Assembly (NCBI GenBank): GCA_023254175.1
Contig: JALQYJ010000115.1
Location: forward strand, 1 to 52,121
Length of the DNA stretch: 52,121 nt
Reading direction: 5' to 3'
DNA from: Runella sp.
GTDB taxonomy: Bacteria > Bacteroidota > Bacteroidia > Cytophagales > Spirosomataceae
Shown here in pieces: positions 6,949 to 16,102 of the stretch; positions within the stretch are counted from its first letter, which is position 1, and the number at the start of each line of letters is the position of its first letter. The notes beneath the pieces are model-generated. The model made no database searches. It had not been told where the DNA came from and worked only from the letters and a program-made list of their open reading frames with translations. A program made the position numbers and the translations under genes.

Positions 6949-9513
6949 TTACCGTAAGAGTATCGAGAATGGCTCTCTTTCTTTAAGAACCGTATTTGCT
7001 TCGAAGCTTTTGGTTATTTTGCCTAAAGTAAATCGCTCAAGAGGTACGTTTCCCTTTAAGCTGGTCAGTTTTACACTGAATCCCTGACCAAGTTTCTTGA
7101 TGTCAACTGTGCCGTATGCGTAGCCGTTTGACCAAAAGAAAGTCCCTTCTTGTGAGGAAAATGACATGGTTTTTTGTACTCCCGAATACTGAAAGCCAGT
7201 GAGAGCTATTACGGCTCCCCAGCTTGTCATGGCACGGGCGTAGTGGTGCCCACATTCTGCTTCGTCGAAGGGACTGCGTTTAGCACCGTCGTATCGATTC
7301 CGTATATTTTTAATGCACTGAAGTCCTGCGTCTCGTTGGCCTTCATAAAGCATTCCTATGGCGGCAGTATATTCAAAACCAGTCATAACCTCTGAAAAAT
7401 AAGGAAATGGAACTGTGGGGCGACCACCACGAGGATAACTGGCCATCAGTAGCGCTGCTTCATCACCAAGAGCATACGAGCGCATGTTATTGAAATGATT
7501 GAACATACTCGCACGATGGTTGTATTTGAAAATACTTTGGAGTGTCTTTTGAACGTGTTCAGGCTTAACCAGATACCCTAATCCATAGACGTGAGCCATA
7601 TACTGCCCGATAAGCTGGTCGACCAAGCATCCCTTTCCTAACTGATAGGGAGGGTTTTCAGTATATGCTCGTCCACTGGCGACGGTTGCTTTTAAAATCA
7701 GATCTTTACTTGACGCAGTTTGGACGATTTGTTCGTAGTATTCACCGTTAAAAAGATGTTCGTCGGCAAATTTTCTCCCTTGTTCAAAAAGCTGGCGACA
7801 TTCGGCTGCAAAAATTGGCTCATTCATGGCAGTGGCCATTTCTTCCATAGCACGTAAAGCGCCTAAGTACCAAATTTGCATTTGAGGGTTCGGGCCATAG
7901 TACTCTACATCCATGGTATTGTGTTGGCATCCCTCCATTATTCCATCTTTATTACCATCCCATCCTCCTTGAAGCCAAGCGAATTGTAGACTGCGTTTGA
8001 CCGCAGGATAAAACTGCTGGAGAAGTTGAAGGTCACCAGATAGCTGCCAATCACGGTAAAAACGCATAATCGTGCCCATTTGGCCATCGGCTGCTGCGGC
8101 CTTGTACTGTTGGGCGTTGGTTTTAATCGGCAAACCAACCCGAAAACTCATAAAGCCTGTTTCATCGAGTGCAGGCCCAAACTCGACTTTACGCATCGTT
8201 TGGGCTAGTTGACCAAATAAAAAGCCAGTTGCCTGCTCATAGTTCCACACGTGGGTGCAAGACCCCTGGCAAGACCCGTAGTTGTCCATGCAGCCTTCCC
8301 AGCCCATCATGGTGCCATCTTTTATACGAAAAACGGTTTGAGAACGTAACGTGCTAAGATTGAATAGAGCAGCCTCTTTGATGACGTCGGGCAGTTTACT
8401 TTTCATAAACGCTTTGACAAAGGTTACGGTTTGGCGTTCCAATTCAGGCAATCGTTCGGCTGTATTTTCGGCCACTTCCCAAGCGTCACTGTATTGGGTA
8501 GCGTAGTAGTTACCCACATTTTCGGATGACCAAGCAAAACGATTAGGAAAATGCCAAGTAATGTAAAACGTAAACGTTCGAGTTTGGTTCGCGGGTATTT
8601 CCATGCTGACCGCCAACGAAGCCTGTGGGTCGTTATCGGTTAGCTTATCCTTATCGGTAAGGCGACCATCTTGGCTAAAATCATCCCAAAAGTCAAGAAG
8701 TGCGTTTTCCCAGTCGTTGCTTCGCGATGAACGACGGTAACTCACACCCGTTTGGGCTGGAGTAGTAAGTGCCATTGTCCCCCATTGTTCTGTATCCTTT
8801 TTTACACTGTCTGAGTACATGAAGATGCCTTGTACTTTGGCCGACTTCCGAAAAATATTTTGGTTATTCTTGGCTCCAATCGGAATCAAGTCTCCTTTCC
8901 AATCCATGCGCGTTTTTGAACCATCATTGCCAATAAAATTACGCATTAATCCACAAACTGATACGGTAATAGGCTGATTCGTCGTATTTTTGACTTCATA
9001 TCGTAATACGGCCAATGGCATACCACTCGCTTCAGAGTCGGTAGGAACGAATGGATTAAAAGCTTTAAGTCGAACGCTAACAGGTAAGGCAGGATCAGAT
9101 AAGTTTACCTGGCCGAATGGGTAAGTAGCATCAAATGATACTTGGCGAAAGCGAGGAATTCCGTGGTTATCAACGGGCCGTCCTTCTTTATCTTGGTAGT
9201 CGACGGGGTCTAAGGGGCCCATTAACCCTTTGGTATGGGTTTTGCCGTTGGCTTCTTTGATAAAAATAGAAAAGAAAGGAACTCCATTACCCATTTGTCC
9301 ACCACTAAAGCCTTTGGCGGGTCGGTTCATAATTTCCCAATCGCGTAACTCTCCTTTGCCCGAAATAGACACTGTTCCTGTTCCTATACCTCCCAATGGC
9401 AGTGCAATTCGATAAAGGTGTTGTTGGTCATAATGCTTTAGAATAGGAAAGTCCTGAGCATAAGCTTGACAGATAAAAATCCACAAAAAAGAGATGAGTA
9501 TAGCCTTTTTCAT
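6949..9513 (-). CDS. Secreted GH116 family glycosidase (bile-acid beta-glucosidase/GBA2-like)
   Basis: An 854-residue protein with a signal peptide ending AYAQ near residue 19. The N-terminal beta domain carries the family hallmark LGGIGTGTVSISGKGELRDW. A C-terminal (alpha/alpha)6 domain (about 370-800) includes CTHVWNYEQATGF, CQHNTMDVEYYGPNPQMQ and ECGHHYARAMTSWGAV. These are conserved GH116 (formerly DUF608) regions with the two acidic catalytic residues expected in them. GH116 members act on beta-glucosides, beta-xylosides or N-acetylglucosaminides; the substrate cannot be chosen from sequence. It is exported, unlike the cytosolic mammalian homologue. It lies between the SGNH esterase and GH18 genes on the same strand, with gaps near 95 and 135 nt. 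Confidence 0.88.
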   Translation of the reverse strand: MKKAILISFLWIFICQAYAQDFPILKHYDQQHLYRIALPLGGIGTGTVSISGKGELRDWEIMNRPAKGFSGGQMGNGVPFFSIFIKEANGKTHTKGLMGPLDPVDYQDKEGRPVDNHGIPRFRQVSFDATYPFGQVNLSDPALPVSVRLKAFNPFVPTDSEASGMPLAVLRYEVKNTTNQPITVSVCGLMRNFIGNDGSKTRMDWKGDLIPIGAKNNQNIFRKSAKVQGIFMYSDSVKKDTEQWGTMALTTPAQTGVSYRRSSRSNDWENALLDFWDDFSQDGRLTDKDKLTDNDPQASLAVSMEIPANQTRTFTFYITWHFPNRFAWSSENVGNYYATQYSDAWEVAENTAERLPELERQTVTFVKAFMKSKLPDVIKEAALFNLSTLRSQTVFRIKDGTMMGWEGCMDNYGSCQGSCTHVWNYEQATGFLFGQLAQTMRKVEFGPALDETGFMSFRVGLPIKTNAQQYKAAAADGQMGTIMRFYRDWQLSGDLQLLQQFYPAVKRSLQFAWLQGGWDGNKDGIMEGCQHNTMDVEYYGPNPQMQIWYLGALRAMEEMATAMNEPIFAAECRQLFEQGRKFADEHLFNGEYYEQIVQTASSKDLILKATVASGRAYTENPPYQLGKGCLVDQLIGQYMAHVYGLGYLVKPEHVQKTLQSIFKYNHRASMFNHFNNMRSYALGDEAALLMASYPRGGRPTVPFPYFSEVMTGFEYTAAIGMLYEGQRDAGLQCIKNIRNRYDGAKRSPFDEAECGHHYARAMTSWGAVIALTGFQYSGVQKTMSFSSQEGTFFWSNGYAYGTVDIKKLGQGFSVKLTSLKGNVPLERFTLGKITKSFEANTVLKEREPFSILLR

Positions 9514-9608
9514 TGTTGAAATGGTGATTGACGAAGGGTTTATTAGTAACTGCTATTTAAAATTGATACATTTTCTATTAAAAATACTTGCCCTGCTTCA
9601 TAGTCGAC

Positions 9609-11372
9609 CTATTTTTTCAATAACTCTTGTTCTAAGCGTTTACCAGCTTCTTCATAGCCCGCCGCATTAGGATGAAGTCCGTCTGAAAATAAGCCCTCAT
9701 TGATTTTTTCGTCTTTTTGTAAAAATACTCTACCAATGTCCGAAAAGCCTACTTTTTCGGTTTGGGTCATGGCCTTGATGGCTTTGTTAAGCGAGGCTAC
9801 GCGTGCCTCTTGTTCGCGACGAGGATAAATACCCAAGAGGGTAATCTTGGCTTGAGGTTGCCGTTTCTGAATGGCTTGTACCAAAAAACGAAGTCCCTGC
9901 GTAATCTCGTCGTCGGTATTGAGTTGGAGGTTGTTAGTGCCAATGTTAATGATGATTTTTTCGGGCGTAATTTCGTCGAATTCATCGTGATATACGCGCC
10001 ATAGCACGTTTTCAACCCTATCCCAACCAAAACCGAAGTTGCGAACTTGGTAAGGTTCTACGTACTTCTGCCAAGAATCGGCTCCTTTGATGCGGTTGTT
10101 AAGTGGTTTACCACCCCAATTGTGGGTAATCGAGTTGCCAATCAAAACCACTTTAGGGGCGTCAGTTTGATTCAAACGTAGCATATCATAATGGCGATCT
10201 TCCCACACGTAGCTGCCTGGTTCGCGGTTTTGGCGCGTGGGAATTTGCGTTTTTAGCGTTCCCGCGGGTTCTTGCATAATTTCCCGAAGTTTTTTCTCAT
10301 AAGCCTCGGCGTAGCGCATCATCCCGATGTCGTTGGGGTGTGTCCCGTCCACCATTCCTTCGTGGTCGATGTGGATGTCGGAAATAGGCAACGAATACAC
10401 GCCTGTAATTTTTTCGCTGTCGAGTTGGGCTATTGCTTCGCGCAGGTCTTTGTTGGCGCCTTCAAACAAGGGTTGGCGGTGGGGCATCAAATAACCTTCG
10501 GTGTAGCCATCGTGATCGGTGAGTAAAATCGGGGTGTTTGGGTGTTTTGCGCGAAGGGTTTTGACCGATTCGACTATTCTTCTTTGAAGTTCTTGGTGGT
10601 CTACGATTGGGATAATTAGGTTGGGCAAACAATCCAAAATAAAAACTTTGGCATCAATTTCATTGATAAGCGCGACTACTTCTTTTTCCAAACGGCCGTT
10701 CCCCGAAAATCCTAGATTGATGACTGTTCGGTCGAGTTTTCGAGACAAGATATTAGTCCATGCCATGCCTGGGCGGGTAGCGCAGGCGCCCTGGGCGATG
10801 GAGGTTCCGTAAACTACAATCGGTTTTTCGAGGCGTTGGGGAAGTACTTTAAATAAACTGCCTTCGGGGACACCAATTTCTAAATTGCGGACGCTGTTAT
10901 AAAGAGGTAAAAAAAGTCGGTATTCGCGGCCTAGCTTGTGGTAATTGTCGTTGGGGCGAAGCTGGGCAAAAACGTACTGAACCGTATCTTTGAAGCTGTA
11001 TTTGCCATTGGCCCACTGCCAATGGCCGTCGCTGTCGATTCCGTATAAATCTACGCCACTCACACCCGTTGAGGGCATGTGGGGCATATTGACAGCGCCA
11101 GTTACTTTGTATCGAACAACGATTTGGTCAGCATTACTTATAAAACGAATCGAAAGCCCTGCGCTGTTGCGTGAGAGGTTCCAAACAGCCTTACGGACAT
11201 TGGCTTCGGCGCGTGGTGGAAAACGTTGAATAGTATCGCGCATTTCATTTGACCACGCTTGGCCGTCGATGACTGGAAAACGGCTGTCAGAAGGTTGCCA
11301 CCAAACCAATTTGGACTGGGCAGAGGCAAAAAATGTAAATAAGCTGATTAGAAAGGTGATAAACAGACGCAT
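9609..11372 (-). CDS. Secreted double-domain SGNH/GDSL carbohydrate esterase
   Basis: A 587-residue protein with a signal peptide ending FFASAQ near residue 19. It contains an SGNH-associated N-terminal jelly-roll (about 20-175), then a first SGNH hydrolase domain (about 180-360) with nucleophile serine in VVYGTSIAQGA, the glycine block NLGFSGNGR and catalytic DGTH. A second SGNH domain (about 385-587) follows with serine in VVLIGNSITHNW, the asparagine block NIGTNNLQ and catalytic SDGLHPN. Both catalytic sets look complete. Such enzymes usually remove acetyl or other acyl groups from glycans. Having two active sites suggests deacylation at two positions or of two substrates. It is the gene upstream of GH116 in the same direction and is divergent from the MFS transporter. 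Confidence 0.85.
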   Translation of the reverse strand: MRLFITFLISLFTFFASAQSKLVWWQPSDSRFPVIDGQAWSNEMRDTIQRFPPRAEANVRKAVWNLSRNSAGLSIRFISNADQIVVRYKVTGAVNMPHMPSTGVSGVDLYGIDSDGHWQWANGKYSFKDTVQYVFAQLRPNDNYHKLGREYRLFLPLYNSVRNLEIGVPEGSLFKVLPQRLEKPIVVYGTSIAQGACATRPGMAWTNILSRKLDRTVINLGFSGNGRLEKEVVALINEIDAKVFILDCLPNLIIPIVDHQELQRRIVESVKTLRAKHPNTPILLTDHDGYTEGYLMPHRQPLFEGANKDLREAIAQLDSEKITGVYSLPISDIHIDHEGMVDGTHPNDIGMMRYAEAYEKKLREIMQEPAGTLKTQIPTRQNREPGSYVWEDRHYDMLRLNQTDAPKVVLIGNSITHNWGGKPLNNRIKGADSWQKYVEPYQVRNFGFGWDRVENVLWRVYHDEFDEITPEKIIINIGTNNLQLNTDDEITQGLRFLVQAIQKRQPQAKITLLGIYPRREQEARVASLNKAIKAMTQTEKVGFSDIGRVFLQKDEKINEGLFSDGLHPNAAGYEEAGKRLEQELLKK

Positions 11373-11500
11373 GGATGAGGTAAGGGTTTAATTTCGGTAG
11401 CAATTTAAAGTAAAATATGCACTCAATAGTATTTACTAGGGGATGATGCGTATATTTTTAACGAACATCTTTAACCTTCAACCTTTCTATTCAATACCTA

Positions 11501-12739
11501 ATGACGAAGTCTTCCAGTTACCCTTGGATTTTGGTCGGCCTACTGTGGGTCGTTGCGTTACTCAATTACATGGATCGCCAAATGCTGTCCACCATGCGCC
11601 CATCAATGCAGGTAGACATTGACGAACTTCAACAAGCAACTAATTTTGGCCGATTGATGGCGGTGTTTTTGTGGGTGTACGCGTTTATGAGTCCCGTAGC
11701 GGGAATAATTGGCGATCGGTTGAATCGTAAGTGGTTGATTGTTGGGAGTTTATTTGTATGGTCGGGTGTGACATTTGCAATGGGTTATGCTACTTCTTTT
11801 TCGCAATTATACGTTTTGCGGGCCTTGATGGGGATTAGTGAAGCGCTTTACATGCCGACTGGCTTGGCCATGATTGCCGATTTTCACTCGTCACGTACTC
11901 GTTCGATGGCCATTGGGGTACATCTTTCGGGAAACTACATGGGTCAAGCTTTAGGAGGCTTTGGCGCAACGATTGCCGATAAATTTTCGTGGAATACGGC
12001 TTTCCAGTCGTTTGGGATGCTTGGGATGGCGTATGCGGTGGTGTTGATTGTTTTTTTACGAGAAAAAAATAGAAGTGAACTAATTGAAGAAACGGGAAGC
12101 CTCAAAAACCAAGAAAAAGTACCGTTGCTCAAAGGGCTTGGAGTGCTGCTCGGAAACCCTGCTTTTTGGCTGATTTTGCTTCTTTTCTCGGTGCCAAGTT
12201 TGCCAGGATGGGCAGTAAAAAACTGGTTGCCGACGCTCTTTGCCGATAAATTAGGGATAGAAATGGCTCAAGCAGGCCCGCTTTCAACGATTACTACTTC
12301 CCTATCGTCGTTGATTGGGGTGATTATCGGTGGATATTTGTCAGACCGTTGGGTAGTGAAGCACCTACGAGGGCGTATTTACACGAGCGTTATTGGTTTG
12401 GTACTGACTATCCCTGCGTTATTGCTTATTGCGTATGGCACTACAATAAGCCATGCTATTGCGGCAGGTATGTGTTTTGGGTTAGGGTTTGGGATGTTTG
12501 ACGGAAATAACATGCCGATTTTGTGCCAATTTGTTTCGCCAAAATACCGTGCTACGGGCTATGGTTTTATGAACATGATGGGAATCATGGCGGGAGCACT
12601 TATTACCGAGTGGTTAGGTAAATCGACCGATTCGGGGGGATTGGCTAGAGATTTTGCACTTTTGGCAGGGGTAGTGTTAGCCATTGTTGTGGTTCAACTT
12701 CTTTTCTTACGTCCCAAAGTGCATGATTTTGTGGATTAA
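11501..12739 (+). CDS. MFS transporter, sugar-acid/anion-cation symporter type
   Basis: A 412-residue inner-membrane protein with about 12 hydrophobic segments. The first carries NYMDRQMLSTMRP, typical of the hexuronate/galactonate/phosphate-sugar branch of the major facilitator superfamily. The loop between helices 2 and 3 has the family GDRLNRKW signature, and a related GGYLSDRW loop occurs in the second half. It is the only obvious permease in the glycan block and is divergent from the SGNH gene, so it probably imports a sugar or sugar acid released by the neighbouring hydrolases. The exact substrate is not determinable. Confidence 0.87.
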   Translation: MTKSSSYPWILVGLLWVVALLNYMDRQMLSTMRPSMQVDIDELQQATNFGRLMAVFLWVYAFMSPVAGIIGDRLNRKWLIVGSLFVWSGVTFAMGYATSFSQLYVLRALMGISEALYMPTGLAMIADFHSSRTRSMAIGVHLSGNYMGQALGGFGATIADKFSWNTAFQSFGMLGMAYAVVLIVFLREKNRSELIEETGSLKNQEKVPLLKGLGVLLGNPAFWLILLLFSVPSLPGWAVKNWLPTLFADKLGIEMAQAGPLSTITTSLSSLIGVIIGGYLSDRWVVKHLRGRIYTSVIGLVLTIPALLLIAYGTTISHAIAAGMCFGLGFGMFDGNNMPILCQFVSPKYRATGYGFMNMMGIMAGALITEWLGKSTDSGGLARDFALLAGVVLAIVVVQLLFLRPKVHDFVD

Positions 12740-12742
12740 AAA

Positions 12743-12768
12743 TAATAACCGTTTAGGTTACTATTTTT
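12743..12768 (+). terminator. Putative intrinsic terminator after the MFS gene
   Basis: The stem TAATAACC (12743-12750) and GGTTACTA (12756-12763), with one mismatch and a 5-nt loop, is followed by TTTTT a few bases after the MFS stop. It separates the transporter from the cytochrome c peroxidase gene. Confidence 0.55.
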
Positions 12769-12881
12769 CAAATTGATAGGGTAGAAAGTTGGTTTTTGTA
12801 AAAAATTCTATCTGTGGCCGCAAGTTTTTATAACGACTTGCATCTAAACAATAAGTGTTTACCTCAAACCAACTTCTATCC

Positions 12882-14051
12882 ATGAAAAACAATGCACTTG
12901 GAGCCCTCGTTGCGGCTGCGGTCTTTGGAGTAACCATAGCTTGCCAGCAAGAAAAAGTCATGACCGAAGCGACTACTGGTATGACCGACCGTAACGCTCG
13001 GGTTGAAGCCGTTCCTGTCTTGCCAGCTATCCCTTTCAACTACGCGGCTCAAGTGCTGCCTGCTTACCTTACGACCCCTCAAGTCGCTGGTCAAAACAAT
13101 ACCCCGCCCAACAACCCGATTACGAATCAGGGTGCCACACTCGGGCGAGTGCTTTTTTACGATAAAAGCCTGAGTTTGAACAACACCACTTCTTGTGCAT
13201 CGTGTCATCAGCAGGCTAATTCGTTTTCGGACCCCGCTCGCTTTAGCCGAGGGTTTGCGGGAGGGCTTACTACCCGAAACTCCATGTCGTTGATCAATGC
13301 ACGTTACTACCCCAACGGTCGCTTTTTTTGGGACGAGCGCGCGGCTTCGGCCGAAGCCCAAGCTTCGCAGCCGATTATTCACCCCGTGGAAATGGGGATG
13401 ACTATGCCTAATGCTGTAGCAAAGCTCCGAACCTTGAATTATTATTCAAGCCTGTTCCAAAATGCGTACGGAACACCCAATATCGACTCGGCCCGTGTCG
13501 TTAGGGCATTGGCACAGTTTATTCGCTCGATGGTTTCGTATCGCACAAAGTACGATACGGGCAGAGCTGCATTGGCTCCCAATCAAAACCCCGCAACGGT
13601 CAATTTTGCTAATTTTACAGCGGAAGAGAATCAGGGGAAGCAATTGTTTTTTGGGCCAGGCAACTGTGGCGCGTGTCACGGTACGGAGACATTTACGGCA
13701 CCTGGTGCTCGAAATAATGGCCTAGATGTTGTCTCAGCCGATAATGGTGTAGGGGCGATTACTAGAAATGCGGCACAAAATGGATTGTTTAAAGTTCCTT
13801 CGTTGCGTGGAGTAGAAAAGTCGGCACCGTATATGCACGACGGACGTTTTGCAACCCTTGAACAAGTAGTGGAGCATTACAATAGTCAAGTAAAACCACA
13901 TGCTAATTTGGCACCTCAGTTGCGCGGGCCAAATGGTCAGCCACGTCGTTTGAACCTGACGCAAGCCCAAAAAAACGCGCTAGTTGCGTTTATGAAAACC
14001 CTTACGGATACGGGCATTGCTTCTGATCTAAAATTCAGTAATCCCTTCTAA
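12882..14051 (+). CDS. Di-haem cytochrome c peroxidase/MauG-family lipoprotein
   Basis: The protein is 389 residues from the ATG at 12882; an upstream GTG frame exists but breaks the signal sequence. The N-terminus is a lipoprotein signal with lipobox VTIAC and modified cysteine C21, so it is probably membrane-anchored facing the periplasm. Two CxxCH haem-binding motifs are visible: CASCH at about 105-109 and CGACH in the second half (GNCGACHGTETF). A YMHDGRF methionine/histidine region typical of the family follows. Members reduce hydrogen peroxide with electrons from cytochrome c or copper proteins, or perform MauG-like oxidations. It is isolated on the plus strand inside a block of minus-strand glycosidases, so a link to glycan breakdown is not supported. 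Confidence 0.9.
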   Translation: MKNNALGALVAAAVFGVTIACQQEKVMTEATTGMTDRNARVEAVPVLPAIPFNYAAQVLPAYLTTPQVAGQNNTPPNNPITNQGATLGRVLFYDKSLSLNNTTSCASCHQQANSFSDPARFSRGFAGGLTTRNSMSLINARYYPNGRFFWDERAASAEAQASQPIIHPVEMGMTMPNAVAKLRTLNYYSSLFQNAYGTPNIDSARVVRALAQFIRSMVSYRTKYDTGRAALAPNQNPATVNFANFTAEENQGKQLFFGPGNCGACHGTETFTAPGARNNGLDVVSADNGVGAITRNAAQNGLFKVPSLRGVEKSAPYMHDGRFATLEQVVEHYNSQVKPHANLAPQLRGPNGQPRRLNLTQAQKNALVAFMKTLTDTGIASDLKFSNPF

Positions 14052-14070
14052 AAATTAGATACTAGAAAAA

Positions 14071-14112
14071 GTAAACGGCCTTCTACGCTTTAAAAGAGAG
14101 AAGGCCGTTTAC
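14071..14112. terminator. Bidirectional terminator, perfect 14-bp stem
   Basis: GTAAACGGCCTTCT (14071-14084) pairs perfectly with AGAAGGCCGTTTAC (14099-14112) around a 14-nt loop. TTTT follows on the plus strand, and a shorter T-containing stretch follows on the minus strand. It ends the cytochrome c peroxidase gene and also lies just downstream of the converging GH29 pseudogene. Confidence 0.85.
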
Positions 14113-14136
14113 TTTTGAAGGGGTTAGGGTAGGGAG

Positions 14137-14874
14137 CTAAGGCGTTATTTCAAACGCCCAAGCGTATTGGCACAGAATGGCACTTGGATTGAGTGTAGGG
14201 GCGATAACTCGTAAAACATTGTTTTTGTAACTGAATTTTACCTCCCCTTTAAATCCTAGTAATCGAATGATAGATGGTTTGGCGACATTCTGAATCGCAA
14301 TTTCTTCTTGCCATTTTCGTACGATGGCATATATTTCACCCTCTTTTTGGGTAAAATAGGTAGTGGATTCTTTGGTGTACGGCGGGGCTTTTTCCCATTT
14401 ACGTGTTCCGTAAGATGTTGAGTAATAAATTTCCATCACGCGCTACTATATCAATGAGTTGGTGAACAAGCTGCTCACCTGTTTGGTAGCTGTCGAGGTT
14501 TTCGTTATGGTTGTACCCAAAGGATTCTTCGGAGATTACGAGCTTTGACGGACTTGGCCAAGTCGACCGCCAAATCACGATGAGGGCCTACATCGACGGC
14601 GTTCCAGTTCCATGATTGAGGGCTAGGCCACATCGTAAAACCTTCGTGGTATTTGGAGGTGATACCATTCCGAGTAGCCACTCCCAAAGCCATCGGCATT
14701 GGACTTGGTCGCCCATGGAGGAACGGAGTATACACCCCAATGAATAAAGATTCCAAATTTGGCATCTTCAAACCAGGCAGGCGTAGGGCGTTGGTCGAGG
14801 CTTTGTCAGTTAGGTTGATATTGGGCGAACGTAAATTGAGAAAGAAAGAGAGAGAAAATGAGCAATTTTTTCAT
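14137..14874 (-). pseudogene. GH29 alpha-L-fucosidase pseudogene with three internal deletions
   Basis: The frame starts at 14874 with a signal peptide ([18 protein letters not shown]) and has an in-frame TGA at codon 23. It then reads [20 protein letters not shown] to YSEWYHLQ. At about 14655 it jumps to [19 protein letters not shown] in another frame. At about 14530 it jumps to [20 protein letters not shown] and GNLLLNI. At about 14413 it jumps to YGTRKWEKAPPY and a normal GH29 C-terminal sandwich domain. All four pieces are in the correct GH29 order and the missing parts total over half the catalytic domain, including the region of the nucleophile aspartate. The product cannot be active. 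It is a paralogue of the intact GH29 gene two genes upstream. Confidence 0.88.
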
Positions 14875-14952
14875 CGAATCTAAAGAAAAAATCGGTGCTA
14901 TTCCTCACAAATGTGCATAGGGTTAGGAGGGGGCACAGATGGAGTTAAAAAT

Positions 14953-14985
14953 AAGCCGCCACTCATGCGAGACGAGCGACGGCTT
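14953..14985 (-). terminator. Terminator downstream of the glycosylasparaginase gene
   Basis: AAGCCG (14953-14958) pairs with CGGCTT (14980-14985). The stem extends inward with ACTC/GAGC-type pairs and a few mismatches. On the minus strand it is followed by TATTTTT. It sits 12 nt after the stop of the asparaginase gene. Confidence 0.65.
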
Positions 14986-14996
14986 TTGGGGTTTGA

Positions 14997-16055
14997 TTAA
15001 GCTTTTGAAAAGTGACTCTTGGCCATAAATACCTTGCCACCATCGTCTGCGTGAGTAACGGCATAGCTGAAGCCGTGATGGAGAGAATAAGCACCGTATT
15101 CGCCCTGCTTATTGATAGCGATAAAACCTACCTGAAAATCTTTGGCTTTGATCGGATTGATACGCACAATGCGTTCCACTGCAATTTTACATGCTTCTTC
15201 GGGGCTTTTGCCTTGGCGCATCATTTCAACAATCAAAAAAGCGCCTGCCACTCGAAGTACCTCTTCTCCTTGACCAGAACCTGTCGCGGCGCCTACCTCA
15301 TTGTCGACGTACAATCCTGCGCCAATGATGGGCGAGTCCCCCACACGACCGCGCATTTTGAAGCCCATTCCGCTGGTCGTACAAGCGCCCGAGAGGTTGC
15401 CTGTGGTGTCCATGGCAATGGTGCCCATGGTATCGTGGTTAAAACTGCCATCTTCAAAGAAGTTAGGCGCAAAAGGGCCGTGGCCTGCCTTTACTTTTTG
15501 GCCTTTGCCCTGTTGCTGCTCGATGTTAATAACAGGCTTATATTCTGATTTTTTAAGCCATTGTTTATAGGATTTTTCGGCGTCAGCCGAGAGTTTTCCC
15601 GATTCTTTCTGAAAACCACTTTCAAGCGCAAACTGAAGCGCTCCGTCGCCTACAAGCTGAACGTGAGGCGTGGTTTCCATCACTTTACGAGCTACCGAAA
15701 TAGGGTGTTTTATTTGCTCCAATGCCATCACCGAGCCGCAGTTGAACTTGTCGTCCATGATACTGGCGTCGAGCGTTACTTTGCCTTCGCGGTCGGGGTT
15801 ACCTCCCAGGCCCACGCAGCAATTGATGGTATCTTCAATCGAACGAGCGCCCGCTTCAACCGCGTCAAGAGCTCGGCTATTGGGTTGTTTTAAGACCTTC
15901 CACGCCACCGCGTTAACGGGTAAACCGCTGTCCCAAGTCGAAACAACAATGGGCTTGGTAACGGTCGAAGGTGTTGATTTAGCAAATAACCTCCCCGCCG
16001 ATAAAAGAGGTATACTTAATGCAGACCAACGGAGAAAACTTCTTCTTGAACTCAT
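14997..16055 (-). CDS. Glycosylasparaginase, N4-(beta-N-acetylglucosaminyl)-L-asparaginase
   Basis: A 352-residue Ntn-hydrolase that cleaves the GlcNAc-Asn bond, the last step of N-glycoprotein breakdown. The autoproteolysis site and catalytic threonine are in NHDTMGTIAMD; conserved downstream motifs are GACTTSGMGFKMRGRVGDSP and GAATGSGQGE. The N-terminus MSSRRSFLRW, followed by a hydrophobic stretch to LFAKS, is a Tat-type leader, so it acts outside the cytoplasm, like the enzyme known from Elizabethkingia. It is the closest downstream partner of the GH29 gene (47-nt gap), after GH125. The alternative, a plain isoaspartyl peptidase, is less likely because of the HDT(M/I)G context and neighbours. 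Confidence 0.87.
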   Translation of the reverse strand: MSSRRSFLRWSALSIPLLSAGRLFAKSTPSTVTKPIVVSTWDSGLPVNAVAWKVLKQPNSRALDAVEAGARSIEDTINCCVGLGGNPDREGKVTLDASIMDDKFNCGSVMALEQIKHPISVARKVMETTPHVQLVGDGALQFALESGFQKESGKLSADAEKSYKQWLKKSEYKPVINIEQQQGKGQKVKAGHGPFAPNFFEDGSFNHDTMGTIAMDTTGNLSGACTTSGMGFKMRGRVGDSPIIGAGLYVDNEVGAATGSGQGEEVLRVAGAFLIVEMMRQGKSPEEACKIAVERIVRINPIKAKDFQVGFIAINKQGEYGAYSLHHGFSYAVTHADDGGKVFMAKSHFSKA

Positions 16056-16078
16056 GGTTTTAGTTTGGTTTAGGTTTT

Positions 16079-16093
16079 AAACCTTACAGGTTT
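16079..16093. repeat. Intergenic palindrome AAACCTTACAGGTTT
   Basis: A 6-bp stem with a 3-nt centre in the short gap between the GH29 stop and the asparaginase start. It has the same AACCT/AGGTT core as palindromes at 4192, 4282 and 48642. A T-run lies on the right and a TTTAAAA tract on the left, so it could be a weak attenuator within this operon. Confidence 0.4.
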
Positions 16094-16102
16094 TTTGTCT
16101 TC

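Noticed and set aside
14653-14883. Plus-strand 76-codon frame over the GH29 remnant
   Set aside because: The minus strand gives unmistakable GH29 sequence and a signal peptide here; the plus frame is a shadow.
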